A DNA stretch of 64,000 bases from positions 62,001-126,000 of the forward strand of contig JAVVQG010000004.1 in the NCBI GenBank assembly GCA_036655355.1, in the 5' to 3' direction. The DNA comes from JAUNSR01 sp036655355 (GTDB lineage Bacteria > Bacteroidota > Bacteroidia > Bacteroidales > JAUNSR01). Position numbers and translations under genes: made by a program. Positions 8,632-16,082 of this stretch are shown one piece after another (position 1 is the stretch's first letter; every line of letters starts with the position of its first letter). The notes beneath the pieces were generated by a model. It worked only from the letters and a program-made list of their open reading frames with translations. It had not been told where the DNA came from and did not search any database.

Positions 8632-9285
8632 ATGATGAAAAAAGAGAACGAGTTACCACTTTCAAAAAAAGATTATTTTCCGAAATCAAGAATGGAGGCG
8701 TTTTCCGATGGTGTTTTTGCCATTTTGATCACCCTGCTGGTTCTTGAACTAAAAAGTCCCACACTGAAAGAGATCTCAAACAGCAAGGAACTTTTCGACA
8801 ATCTGCTCGAATTAGGACCGAAATTCCTAATGGCATTTATCAGTTTCTTCACTATCTGCGTTATCTGGGTGAACCATTACCGGTTCTTCAAACATTTCAA
8901 AGTGATCGACCACTCCATTCTATGGCTGAACGCATTGTTGTTGCTGACGGTTACTTTCCTTCCGTTTCCAACAGCGGTTTTAGGGGACTATCCACACAAT
9001 ATCACGTCGATTTTATTATATGGAGGTACGATGACCTCCATGACCTTGGTATTTGCCTTTATGAAAATCTATGCCATTCGGGAAGGAAAAATGTTCGATG
9101 ATTCGATTGACCCCGAAAAATTCAAAAAGAATCCGCGACGTTCGCTCTATTACATGCGTCACCCGTTCATCTACCTGATCGGCACACTCCTTTGTTTCGT
9201 CAGCATCTACATCAGTTACGCCGTTTTCATACTGATGCCGATCTACCACATGGAACCGCACGTCTCCGATCTTAGCAGACGCTGA
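8632..9285 (+). CDS. TMEM175-family (DUF1211) putative potassium channel
   Basis: Six-helix membrane protein of 217 residues. The signature of bacterial TMEM175/DUF1211 proteins, FSDGVFAILITLLVLEL, stands at about residues 24-40; the FSDGVFAI motif in helix 1 forms the ion pathway in characterised members. WVNHYRFFKHF in the third helix also fits the family. Bacterial TMEM175 proteins conduct potassium and related cations. It is convergent with the downstream mscS-like gene, with only 6 bp between stop codons. Grouping with two mechanosensitive channels suggests, but does not prove, a role in ion or osmotic balance. Confidence 0.88.
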   Translation: MMKKENELPLSKKDYFPKSRMEAFSDGVFAILITLLVLELKSPTLKEISNSKELFDNLLELGPKFLMAFISFFTICVIWVNHYRFFKHFKVIDHSILWLNALLLLTVTFLPFPTAVLGDYPHNITSILLYGGTMTSMTLVFAFMKIYAIREGKMFDDSIDPEKFKKNPRRSLYYMRHPFIYLIGTLLCFVSIYISYAVFILMPIYHMEPHVSDLSRR

Positions 9286-9291
9286 TTCGTA

Positions 9292-10584
9292 CTATTTCGT
9301 TCCCTCAACCTTATTCATCATGGGATTTTGGGGTGCATTTTCCCAACGATCAAACTGGAACTGACGCAAACCGAAATGAGTCATCGAATTGGTCAGCTGT
9401 TCTAAAATGAGCGTTCGCATGTGATACCCTTTGAGCCAGTCTGTCGTTTTAATAAAGAATAGCAGTTGAAGCGAAATTCCGGTCCCCTGCGAGCCCTGTT
9501 CGAATACCAACAGATAAGGTTGCGTGGTTACCTCCGGACGATTCGTGAGAAACAACTCCACCCAACGGCGGAATATGCCCAGATTACTTTGCAGATCTGA
9601 AGTGAGCGGATGATCCGCATCGCCTTTGAGCTCACTTTGCAACGTGGCAAAACCGCTTTCGCCGAGTTTCTCCTTCACAAAAGCATCGGCCAGTAACGTA
9701 TCGATAAACTGACTGTCGGTCGCCCGGATGGTGGTCACATCGATCAGATAAGTATCATTGACACGCCAAACCCCCGAATTGTACATTCCGGACCAGTTTT
9801 TGAACGGATTGGTGACCAAGTTGTAGGCGGGCACGTACACGAACGTATTATCGAAATTCTGAATCCGCACGGTAAGAATATTGATATCCGTAACCACTCC
9901 GTTTGCTTCCGAATCGGGCACGACCACCCAATCGCCGATAGAGATCATGTTGTTATAGGCTAATTGGATACCCGCTACGAATCCCAATAACGTACTGCGG
10001 AAAACCAAAATCAGAATCGCGATGAATGCACTTAATCCGGTGATGACATGTGTCAGGGGAATATTCATCAGCAAGCTGATGATCATCAGGGTAAGGACTC
10101 CCCAAATGGAGATCTTCCCCATTTCGACCAACGGTTTATACGGCTTCGTGACCACCGTATTGCGCTCCTGGTAATACTCGAACAGCACATCGAGGCCGGT
10201 AGAGAGAATCATGCCGGTAACAATGAGCAGGTAGATGTACGATACCAGTTTCAGAAACGTATAGATTTCTTCGTATCCTTCGGAAAATGCGATGGGAAGA
10301 AGGAATAAAACCACCAATGGCGGAAATATACCCATCAGACGGCGCAGAAAATGCTTCTTGAAAAAATAGAGACTCAGTTTATGCGATTTCGGCTTAAAGA
10401 GTCGGTCTAAAAGCGGTACTACCATTCTGATCAGAATAACATGCACCACGATTCCGATGGCGATGATAACGATAAAAACAAGCGTACGGTCCCAGATATC
10501 CAAGTGATTCCCTGTCAATCCTATTTTTTGGAGCAGGTTCTCGGTTGCCTGGCGGATCTCATCTGAAAAGTGAAATTCTTTCAT
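9292..10584 (-). CDS. MscS-family mechanosensitive channel (second tandem copy)
   Basis: Small-conductance mechanosensitive channel, 430 residues, closer to the YbdG-like branch with extra N-terminal helices than to the minimal E. coli MscS. Around five hydrophobic helices fill residues 25-210. The pore-lining and beta-domain region is recognisable at ITGLSAFIAILILVFRSTLL and ISIGDWVVVPDSEANGVVTD, with IQNFDNTFVYVPAYNLV following. The gene lies 31 bp downstream of a clear paralogue on the same strand, so the pair probably arose by tandem duplication and is co-transcribed. Confidence 0.92.
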   Translation of the reverse strand: MKEFHFSDEIRQATENLLQKIGLTGNHLDIWDRTLVFIVIIAIGIVVHVILIRMVVPLLDRLFKPKSHKLSLYFFKKHFLRRLMGIFPPLVVLFLLPIAFSEGYEEIYTFLKLVSYIYLLIVTGMILSTGLDVLFEYYQERNTVVTKPYKPLVEMGKISIWGVLTLMIISLLMNIPLTHVITGLSAFIAILILVFRSTLLGFVAGIQLAYNNMISIGDWVVVPDSEANGVVTDINILTVRIQNFDNTFVYVPAYNLVTNPFKNWSGMYNSGVWRVNDTYLIDVTTIRATDSQFIDTLLADAFVKEKLGESGFATLQSELKGDADHPLTSDLQSNLGIFRRWVELFLTNRPEVTTQPYLLVFEQGSQGTGISLQLLFFIKTTDWLKGYHMRTLILEQLTNSMTHFGLRQFQFDRWENAPQNPMMNKVEGTK

Positions 10585-10615
10585 CTGTTGTATTTAGTAT
10601 CTGATCATGAATTAA

Positions 10616-12040
10616 TTAAGCCAACAGGTCGGTGATATCCTTCGACTGATCCGATTGCGCTATTTTTTCGGCCGGAGTCATTTTCGCAGGCCCCTCCTGA
10701 CTGGTCAAGCCCCCCGTTGCATTATCGCCGGCTTGCTCGGTATGAACCGCTTGGCGGATCTTCTTGTAAACCGGATTATCTTCTGCATTCTGCCACACAT
10801 CGAATTGGAATTGCCTTAACCCGAAATAAGGGAGAACGCTCAGCAATTGTTCCAAAATCGAGGCCTGCTTGTTCCAACCGTCGAGCCAACTGATGGTGGT
10901 GAGGAAAAAAAAGATCTGCAAGGGAATTCCGGTGCCGTCGAGCGGGTGCACACGAACCAATTGATACGGTTTGGTAGTCACATCGCTGTTGTTGGCTAGA
11001 AAGTAGATGATCCATCGCCTAAAAATGCCCAGATTCGTCCGAAACTCTTCGCCGTTCTTATCCTTATCGGCCACCCAATTTTGATAACCTGTGTCGCCGA
11101 TGTACTCCTTCAGCACCGGATTGGCAAAAATCGAGTCGAGCAACTCCTGGTCGGGCCGGATCACCGAAATAGCATCGATCGGAATCGTTTCATTCACCCG
11201 CCATACGCCGGACTCCTCCATTCCGGCCCAGTTCAAGAACGGCTTCGTCACCAGGTCATATGCGGGCACATATACATAGGTGTTGTCAAAATTGCGTACC
11301 TGAAGAGTCAGAATGTTGATATCGGTTACAAAACCGTCCGCTTTGGAATCGGGTACCTGAATCCAATCCCCCAGCTTCACCATCTTATTGTGCGCCAATT
11401 GAATGCCGGCTACGAACCCGAGTAGTGTGTCACGGAAAACCAAAATCAGAATCGCAGCGAACGCACTCAACCCTGTAATGACGTGAATCGGACGGATTTC
11501 CATCAGCGTACTTGCTACAAAAAGGAGGATGACAGACCAGATGATCAGTTTCATCATCTCAAATACCGAACGGTAAGGAGTGGTAGCACTCTTATTGCGC
11601 TCGTTGTAATATTCGAACGTGGCGTTCACAGCCGCACTCAATCCCCTGCCCAAGACAAGATAGATGAAAATAAGAATCATCTTGCGCAGAAAAAGATAGG
11701 TTGCTTCGTAAGGTCCCGAAAACGCAAGCGGAAGAAATAGCAAAAGTAAAATGGGGGGTATAAGGGAAAGAATGCGTCGCAGAAAATGCCTTTTGAAATA
11801 GTGTACTAGAAATTTATTACCTGTTTTCTGTATCACGATCTGAATCAAAGGCACGAAAACCCGGCACAGGAGGAAATTCAATATTCCGCCCAGCCCCACC
11901 AGAACTAGAAAAATGAGAATGCGATCCCACAGGTCGGCACTCTCTTGAGAGAAACCCAGGTGGAAAAGAAAATCCGAAGCGGTCTGCCGTAACTTATCCG
12001 CTAAATCGGGTTGATCTGCAACAATAAACAAATCGCTCAT
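10616..12040 (-). CDS. MscS-family mechanosensitive channel (first tandem copy)
   Basis: A 474-residue paralogue of the next gene, sharing segments such as HVITGLSAFAAILILVFR and GFVAGIQLAHNKM. The region KLGDWIQVPDSKADGFVTDI is the MscS beta-domain entry. It differs by a polar C-terminal extension of about 45 residues (AGDNATGGLTSQEGPAKMTP and beyond), absent from the second copy. The two copies could form different or mixed channels for hypo-osmotic relief. Divergent from bcp, whose promoter region lies within the 224-bp gap. Confidence 0.92.
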   Translation of the reverse strand: MSDLFIVADQPDLADKLRQTASDFLFHLGFSQESADLWDRILIFLVLVGLGGILNFLLCRVFVPLIQIVIQKTGNKFLVHYFKRHFLRRILSLIPPILLLLFLPLAFSGPYEATYLFLRKMILIFIYLVLGRGLSAAVNATFEYYNERNKSATTPYRSVFEMMKLIIWSVILLFVASTLMEIRPIHVITGLSAFAAILILVFRDTLLGFVAGIQLAHNKMVKLGDWIQVPDSKADGFVTDINILTLQVRNFDNTYVYVPAYDLVTKPFLNWAGMEESGVWRVNETIPIDAISVIRPDQELLDSIFANPVLKEYIGDTGYQNWVADKDKNGEEFRTNLGIFRRWIIYFLANNSDVTTKPYQLVRVHPLDGTGIPLQIFFFLTTISWLDGWNKQASILEQLLSVLPYFGLRQFQFDVWQNAEDNPVYKKIRQAVHTEQAGDNATGGLTSQEGPAKMTPAEKIAQSDQSKDITDLLA

Positions 12041-12143
12041 TTCATCTCTTTTTTATACTAACAACGAATTTTGGTTTTCGTTTACGTTTCATTCAAAGAA
12101 GTTTCAACTTCCCTAAAATGTACCGGTTTCCTCTTTCATTTAC

Positions 12144-12175
12144 ATTGTATCCGTCAGAAAAAAAGATTATCTTTG
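12144..12175 (+). promoter_or_regulatory. Promoter of bcp
   Basis: TATCTTTG at 12168-12175 is a full match to TAnnTTTG, with TTG at 12145-12147 about 20 bp upstream, the spacing expected for the Bacteroidota primary sigma factor. It leaves a leader of roughly 80 nt before bcp. Confidence 0.55.
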
Positions 12176-12264
12176 ATAGGCTTTACGGAACAAAACCGTA
12201 AAACCGTGAAATATTGCCGATTAGAAAGGATTACAAACTCCATTCAATTATTAAACTTATAACT

Positions 12265-12717
12265 ATGGCTTTACAAGTTGGCGACAAAGCGCCAGAAATT
12301 CTCGGCGTAAATCAGGACGGCAAAGAGGTTCGTCTGAATGATTTCAAAGGAAAAAAAGTGATCCTATACTTCTACCCAAAAGATAACACTCCCGGTTGCA
12401 CTGCAGAAGCGTGCTCTTTCAGAGACGGCTACGAAGCACTTCAGCATGCCGGATACGAAGTGATCGGGGTAAGTAAAGACAGTGAAAAATCCCACCGCGG
12501 ATTTATTGAGAAAAAAGAACTTCCTTTCCAGCTTATCTCCGACGGTGAGCTGACCCTTCAGGAGCAATTCGGCGTTTGGCAGGAGAAAAAAATGGCGGGA
12601 AGAACCTATATGGGAACCGTTCGTACCACTTTCGTTATCGGAGAAGACGGTACCATCGAACGCATTATAGAAAAAGTAAATACAAAAGATTCGGCGAACC
12701 AGATCCTACAGGGATAA
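12265..12717 (+). CDS. bcp: Thioredoxin-dependent thiol peroxidase (Bcp/PrxQ)
   Basis: Cytoplasmic peroxiredoxin that reduces hydrogen peroxide and organic hydroperoxides with thioredoxin. I start it at the ATG at 12265, giving the usual 150 residues and the standard beginning MALQVGDKAP; an upstream in-frame ATG would add 17 residues lacking homology. The peroxidatic cysteine is Cys45 in PKDNTPGCTAE, and Cys50 five residues on is the resolving cysteine typical of PrxQ. RTTFVIGEDGTIERI near the end is also a family feature. recA follows after 57 bp on the same strand, a linkage seen in other Bacteroidales. Confidence 0.96.
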   Translation: MALQVGDKAPEILGVNQDGKEVRLNDFKGKKVILYFYPKDNTPGCTAEACSFRDGYEALQHAGYEVIGVSKDSEKSHRGFIEKKELPFQLISDGELTLQEQFGVWQEKKMAGRTYMGTVRTTFVIGEDGTIERIIEKVNTKDSANQILQG

Positions 12718-12774
12718 TCTTGTCGCGGATCCGAATGAATCAGATTATATCTTTCAATTATACAAACTCTCATT

Positions 12775-13800
12775 ATGAGCGAACAAGAAAAACCAACTAA
12801 AACACCTCCTTCATTGGAGAAACTAAAAGCGCTTCAGGCTGCCATGGATAAGATTGAGAAAAGCTACGGTAAAGGCTCAATCATGAAGATGGGAGAAGAA
12901 CATATCGAGGAAGTGGCCGTGATCCCGACCGGCTCTATCGGCCTTAACGCCGCACTGGGTGTTGGCGGATATCCTAAAGGACGTATCGTGGAAATTTACG
13001 GTCCTGAATCTTCCGGTAAAACGACATTGGCCATTCATGCGATTGCAGAAGCTCAGAAACAGGGCGGTATCGCAGCCTTTATCGATGCAGAACATGCTTT
13101 TGACCGTTTCTATGCGGAGAAATTAGGGGTAGACATCGAAAACCTTTACATCTCTCAGCCGGATAGCGGTGAGCAGGCTCTTGAGATCGCCGAACAATTG
13201 ATCCGTTCCTCTGCGATTGACATCGTGGTTATCGACTCGGTTGCGGCATTGACTCCAAAAGCGGAACTTGAAGGAGAGATGGGTGAATCTAAAATGGGTC
13301 TTCAGGCTCGTTTGATGTCTCAAGCGCTTCGTAAATTGACAGCAGCTATCAACAAAACAAACACCACCTGTATTTTCATCAACCAGTTGCGTGATAAAAT
13401 CGGTGTTATGTTCGGTAATCCCGAAACGACTACCGGTGGTAACGCATTGAAATTCTACGCTTCGGTTCGTTTGGATATTCGTCGCGCTACCCAGCTAAAA
13501 GATGGCGATGAAGTGATCGGAAACCAGACTCGCGTGAAAGTGGTGAAAAACAAAGTTGCTCCTCCGTTCCGTAAAGCCGAATTCGACATCATGTTCGGTG
13601 AGGGAATCTCTAAAGCGGGCGAGATCATCGATCTTGGCGTTGACAAAGGAATTATCAAGAAAAGTGGTTCTTGGTTTAGCTACGGCGAAACGAAATTAGG
13701 TCAGGGACGCGATGCAGCTAAGAAAACAATGATGGATAATCCGGAATTGGCTGACGAACTGGAAGGCTTGATCATGGAAGCGCTGAAAGGAAAAGAGTAA
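12775..13800 (+). CDS. recA: RecA recombinase
   Basis: DNA strand-exchange protein and SOS co-protease. The 341-residue product has the Walker A motif GPESSGKTT at residues 76-84, the GSIMKMGE leader motif, VVIDSVAALTPKAELEGEMG (Walker B and loop 1 area) and FINQLRDKIGVMFGNPETTT (loop 2 and adjacent). The C-terminal tail is short and acidic. No LexA-type operator is obvious upstream, which does not exclude regulation. Translation begins 57 bp after bcp, and a strong terminator follows. Confidence 0.98.
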   Translation: MSEQEKPTKTPPSLEKLKALQAAMDKIEKSYGKGSIMKMGEEHIEEVAVIPTGSIGLNAALGVGGYPKGRIVEIYGPESSGKTTLAIHAIAEAQKQGGIAAFIDAEHAFDRFYAEKLGVDIENLYISQPDSGEQALEIAEQLIRSSAIDIVVIDSVAALTPKAELEGEMGESKMGLQARLMSQALRKLTAAINKTNTTCIFINQLRDKIGVMFGNPETTTGGNALKFYASVRLDIRRATQLKDGDEVIGNQTRVKVVKNKVAPPFRKAEFDIMFGEGISKAGEIIDLGVDKGIIKKSGSWFSYGETKLGQGRDAAKKTMMDNPELADELEGLIMEALKGKE

Positions 13801-13818
13801 TCTTTCACTATAACACAT

Positions 13819-13870
13819 CAAGGGGAAATCACGGAATTTGGATTCTGAGATTTCCCCTTGTTTATTTATG
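13819..13870. terminator. Terminator after recA
   Basis: Perfect 12-bp arms CAAGGGGAAATC (13819-13830) and GATTTCCCCTTG (13849-13860) with an 18-nt loop, followed by TTTATTTAT. It lies between convergent genes and may act in both directions. Confidence 0.8.
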
Positions 13871-13918
13871 CGTATGAGATTTGTTACGTTTGGTTGCAAA
13901 GATACCGCTGTTGGCGTA

Positions 13919-14791
13919 TTAATTCATTACCTCTACTTCTTGTTCCACCTTGGAAGGCAGCCAGATCCAGTAGGTGGATCCCGAACCCAAACGGGAGCGC
14001 ACGCCCACTTCTCCCCCTTGTGCCTCCACGATCGCCTTACACAACGGCATTTCTAGTCCCTCCTCTGAAATGGTGTGATTATCTTGATAAAACCAGTCGA
14101 AGACGCGTGGCAACTGCTCTTCTTGAATTCCCGTACCGGAATCCGTCACATAGATACGAACGCCGTCCTTCTCTTTTTCATATCCGATTTCGATGAAACC
14201 CTGGGTGGTCAGTTTGGCGGCATACATCACTATTTTTGTTATAACCCGCGTCAACTCCCTTTTATCAAGGTTTACTTTGTAGGTGGAATATGGATTCTTA
14301 TTGATAAAAGAGATTTTATCCTGAGGCAGTCGTGTTTGGAGTTGTGAGAAAACCGTATCGAAATAGGATGAGAAATCAAACCATTCCGGATTTAAATCCA
14401 TAGAGCCGGTCTGGAGTTTTGAAAGGTGAAGGATGTCTTCTAACAGGCAGAGTAATTGGTTGCAATTGGAGTTGATAATGTCTGACAACTCTTTTTTTGT
14501 ATTCGGATCATCCTCTTCTGTAATCAGATTGGAAAATCCCACAATCGCATTCAACGGAGTGCGGATTTCATGATTTATATTAGACAGAAACGCCGTTTTC
14601 AACTGTTCGGCTTCTTTGGAACGTTGAAGTGCTTCTTCTAGTTTCAATTGCATCTTCCGACTCTCCTCTTCTCGCTGTAAACAATTTGTCAATAACATCC
14701 GGTAGTATTTATGACAAAGAAGATAAAGCAGAAAAGTACCAATCACAAGAGCACTTATGGTAATGAGTATATGAGTCTCAGGCATGATCAT
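13919..14791 (-). CDS. Small membrane histidine kinase with degenerate ATP-binding site
   Basis: A 290-residue protein with one N-terminal membrane helix (about residues 8-28), a short coiled region, a HisKA domain and a HATPase domain. The H-box is intact: NHEIRTPLNAIVGFS with His74. The G1 box VTDSGTGI is intact. The N-box is not: where kinases have N-L-L-x-N-A-x-K-F-T this protein has KIVMYAAKLT, with Tyr190 in place of the magnesium-binding Asn. The G2 box is GLEMPLCKAI instead of GLGL. Catalysis is therefore doubtful; it may be a pseudokinase or phosphotransfer or phosphatase protein. No response regulator is next to it. It is convergent with recA. Confidence 0.8.
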   Translation of the reverse strand: MIMPETHILITISALVIGTFLLYLLCHKYYRMLLTNCLQREEESRKMQLKLEEALQRSKEAEQLKTAFLSNINHEIRTPLNAIVGFSNLITEEDDPNTKKELSDIINSNCNQLLCLLEDILHLSKLQTGSMDLNPEWFDFSSYFDTVFSQLQTRLPQDKISFINKNPYSTYKVNLDKRELTRVITKIVMYAAKLTTQGFIEIGYEKEKDGVRIYVTDSGTGIQEEQLPRVFDWFYQDNHTISEEGLEMPLCKAIVEAQGGEVGVRSRLGSGSTYWIWLPSKVEQEVEVMN

Positions 14792-14849
14792 CCTTTATAT
14801 TGTTTTTTCATAACAAATATATATTATAATAAAATATTAACAATAAAAC

Positions 14850-14880
14850 AAGGGGTAAAACTGTTAATTACCCCCTTTTA
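14850..14880. other. Palindrome upstream of the small kinase gene
   Basis: GGGGTAA (14852-14858) and TTACCCC (14868-14874) form a short hairpin followed by CCTTTT on the plus strand, about 60 bp before the kinase start. It could be an operator or a weak terminator. The rest of 14792-15067 is AT-rich with no gene. Confidence 0.4.
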
Positions 14881-15067
14881 TTTATATTCAATCCAATATA
14901 ATGAGTTACTATTTATGCTTTGTCTACACAATACACCCAATACAAGTTGTTTAAATTGGATTAATCCAAAAGAACACGCCCTTATTTCCAAAACCGAATC
15001 GCTATTTATTTCTTATTGTAGGAGTAACATGATTGAATATTTTCTATATTAGTAAAATAGATCTTAT

Positions 15068-15189
15068 ATTGACGCTGTACATTAACGCTATACATTAACA
15101 CTGTACATTAACGCTATACATTAACGCTATACATTAACACTGTACATTGACGCTGTACATTAACACTGTACATTAACACTGTACATTGA
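15068..15189. repeat. Tandem array of a 13-bp repeat
   Basis: Eight full copies and two partial end copies of a 13-bp unit, ACATTAACACTGT and close variants (ACATTAACGCTAT, ACATTGACGCTGT), run without spacers from 15068 to 15189. Variation is confined to three purine positions. A 13-bp period cannot be a coding repeat. The array ends 46 bp before the start codon of the orphan membrane protein gene and covers its probable promoter region. Confidence 0.95.
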
Positions 15190-15220
15190 AATTACATATC
15201 AACCTTTTATATCTACCTTT

Positions 15221-15228
15221 TATATTTG
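15221..15228 (+). promoter_or_regulatory. Candidate -7 box for the orphan membrane protein
   Basis: TATATTTG matches TAnnTTTG and lies only 8 bp before the ATG at 15236, so a transcript from it would have almost no leader. A matching -33 box is not clear. Confidence 0.35.
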
Positions 15229-15235
15229 CCATTCA

Positions 15236-15586
15236 ATGAAAAACAAAATTATCTACTCGCTCTATTACCTAAATGTCATCACATTTATCCTCTCATTGCT
15301 TTTTTGTGTCTATCACTTTTTATCTGTCGATGTACTGAGCTCTATATTGGCTTGCGGAGGATTGATTATCGGAATCCTTCACGTTCAGAAAAGTGTTAAG
15401 CACCGAACCCTGCTCATAAAGACTTTAAATCACAACAATTTCATGTTGTTATTAATGATGTTCATTTTCACACTCCTCTTCTTGGGCATGAAAGACATCG
15501 CCCTTAAAACCCTTATGATCAATGGCTTTGTTTCTGTCTTATTAAACCTCTTGAACGGATCATCAACTCTTCCGGTAAAGTATTAA
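15236..15586 (+). CDS. Orphan small membrane protein, four predicted helices
   Basis: I do not recognise this 116-residue protein. It is very hydrophobic, with about four membrane helices near residues 8-28, 32-50, 67-86 and 88-108, and short basic loops (KSVKHRTLLIK between helices 2 and 3). No signal peptidase site, cysteine motif or catalytic residue stands out. It is the only gene on the plus strand between recA and the exosortase-like gene apart from none nearby, and it lies between tandem-repeat arrays at 15068-15189 and 15709-16014. Codon use looks like its neighbours. The open frame is convincing because of its coherent membrane-protein composition, but expression is unproven. Confidence 0.6.
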   Translation: MKNKIIYSLYYLNVITFILSLLFCVYHFLSVDVLSSILACGGLIIGILHVQKSVKHRTLLIKTLNHNNFMLLLMMFIFTLLFLGMKDIALKTLMINGFVSVLLNLLNGSSTLPVKY

Positions 15587-15708
15587 AGAATAATTTCATC
15601 CGGAGCCGGTTTCTCTTGAAGAGATGTAATGGGAAGAAAAGGGTGAGCGATACGACCAAAATTCGAATTGATAGGAGCAATTCATGACCGGAAGCATTTC
15701 ATTCGTTT

Positions 15709-15881
15709 CTTCAGAGTACTGAAGAAGCTGCTTCAGAGTACTGAAGAAGCCGCTTCAGAGCACTGAAGAAGCCGCTTCAGAGCACTGAAGAAGCCGCTTC
15801 AAAGCACTGAAGAAGTTGCTTCAGAGTACTGAAGAAGCTGCTTCAAAGCACTGAAGAAGCCGCTTCAGAGCACTGAAGAAG
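15709..15881. repeat. Tandem array of a 22-bp hairpin-forming repeat
   Basis: Eight head-to-tail copies of a 22-bp unit, CTTCAGAGCACTGAAGAAGC plus two bases, the last copy cut to 19 bp. Every unit holds an inverted repeat, CTTCAG-4 nt-CTGAAG, which stays intact in six copies; copies 5 and 7 have CTTCAA. Variation is limited to a few positions. A 22-bp period shifts frame each time, so it is not coding. There are no spacers, so it is not a CRISPR array. Confidence 0.95.
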
Positions 15882-15887
15882 TAATTA

Positions 15888-15952
15888 TATAGGAATGCTT
15901 TGGAAAAAATATAGGAATGCTCTGTGAAAAATACAGGAAGGTTTTGGGAAAA
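15888..15952. repeat. Three degenerate copies of another 22-bp repeat
   Basis: Units beginning TATAGGAATGCT, TATAGGAATGCT and TACAGGAAGGTT lie at 15888, 15910 and 15932 (22, 22 and 21 bp), each ending in a run of A. The sequence is unrelated to the preceding array but has the same period. Confidence 0.75.
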
Positions 15953-15974
15953 TAGATCTGGAACCTACGGAAAG

Positions 15975-16014
15975 GAGGCTGTAAGAATACAAAAGAGGCT
16001 GTAAGAACGCAAAA
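15975..16014. repeat. Two copies of a 20-bp repeat leading into a terminator
   Basis: GAGGCTGTAAGAATACAAAA (15975-15994) and GAGGCTGTAAGAACGCAAAA (15995-16014) are direct repeats; a third partial copy, GAGGCTATCC, forms the left arm of the following hairpin. Confidence 0.8.
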
Positions 16015-16061
16015 GAGGCTATCCGATTCATTCGCATGAATTTTGGACAGCCTCGTTTTTT
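16015..16061. terminator. Terminator at the end of the repeat region
   Basis: GAGGCTATCC and GGACAGCCTC pair with one mismatch around an inner stem ATTCAT/ATGAAT, followed by seven T on the plus strand. An A-rich run on the left side could let it also stop the minus-strand galactosidase transcript, which ends at 16083. Confidence 0.7.
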
Positions 16062-16082
16062 TGACATATCATTTAAATTCCC

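Noticed and set aside
12071..12262. Plus-strand open frame of 63 codons before bcp
   Set aside because: It spans the bcp promoter and has no family resemblance.
14711..15052. Plus-strand open frame of 113 codons
   Set aside because: It overlaps the start of the kinase gene in antisense and an AT-rich gap, with no convincing composition.
15709..15881. CRISPR array
   Set aside because: Repeats are directly adjacent with no spacers, and no cas gene is present in the window.
15885..16067. Minus-strand open frame of 60 codons
   Set aside because: It runs through the degenerate repeats and terminator; no start signal or coherent protein.
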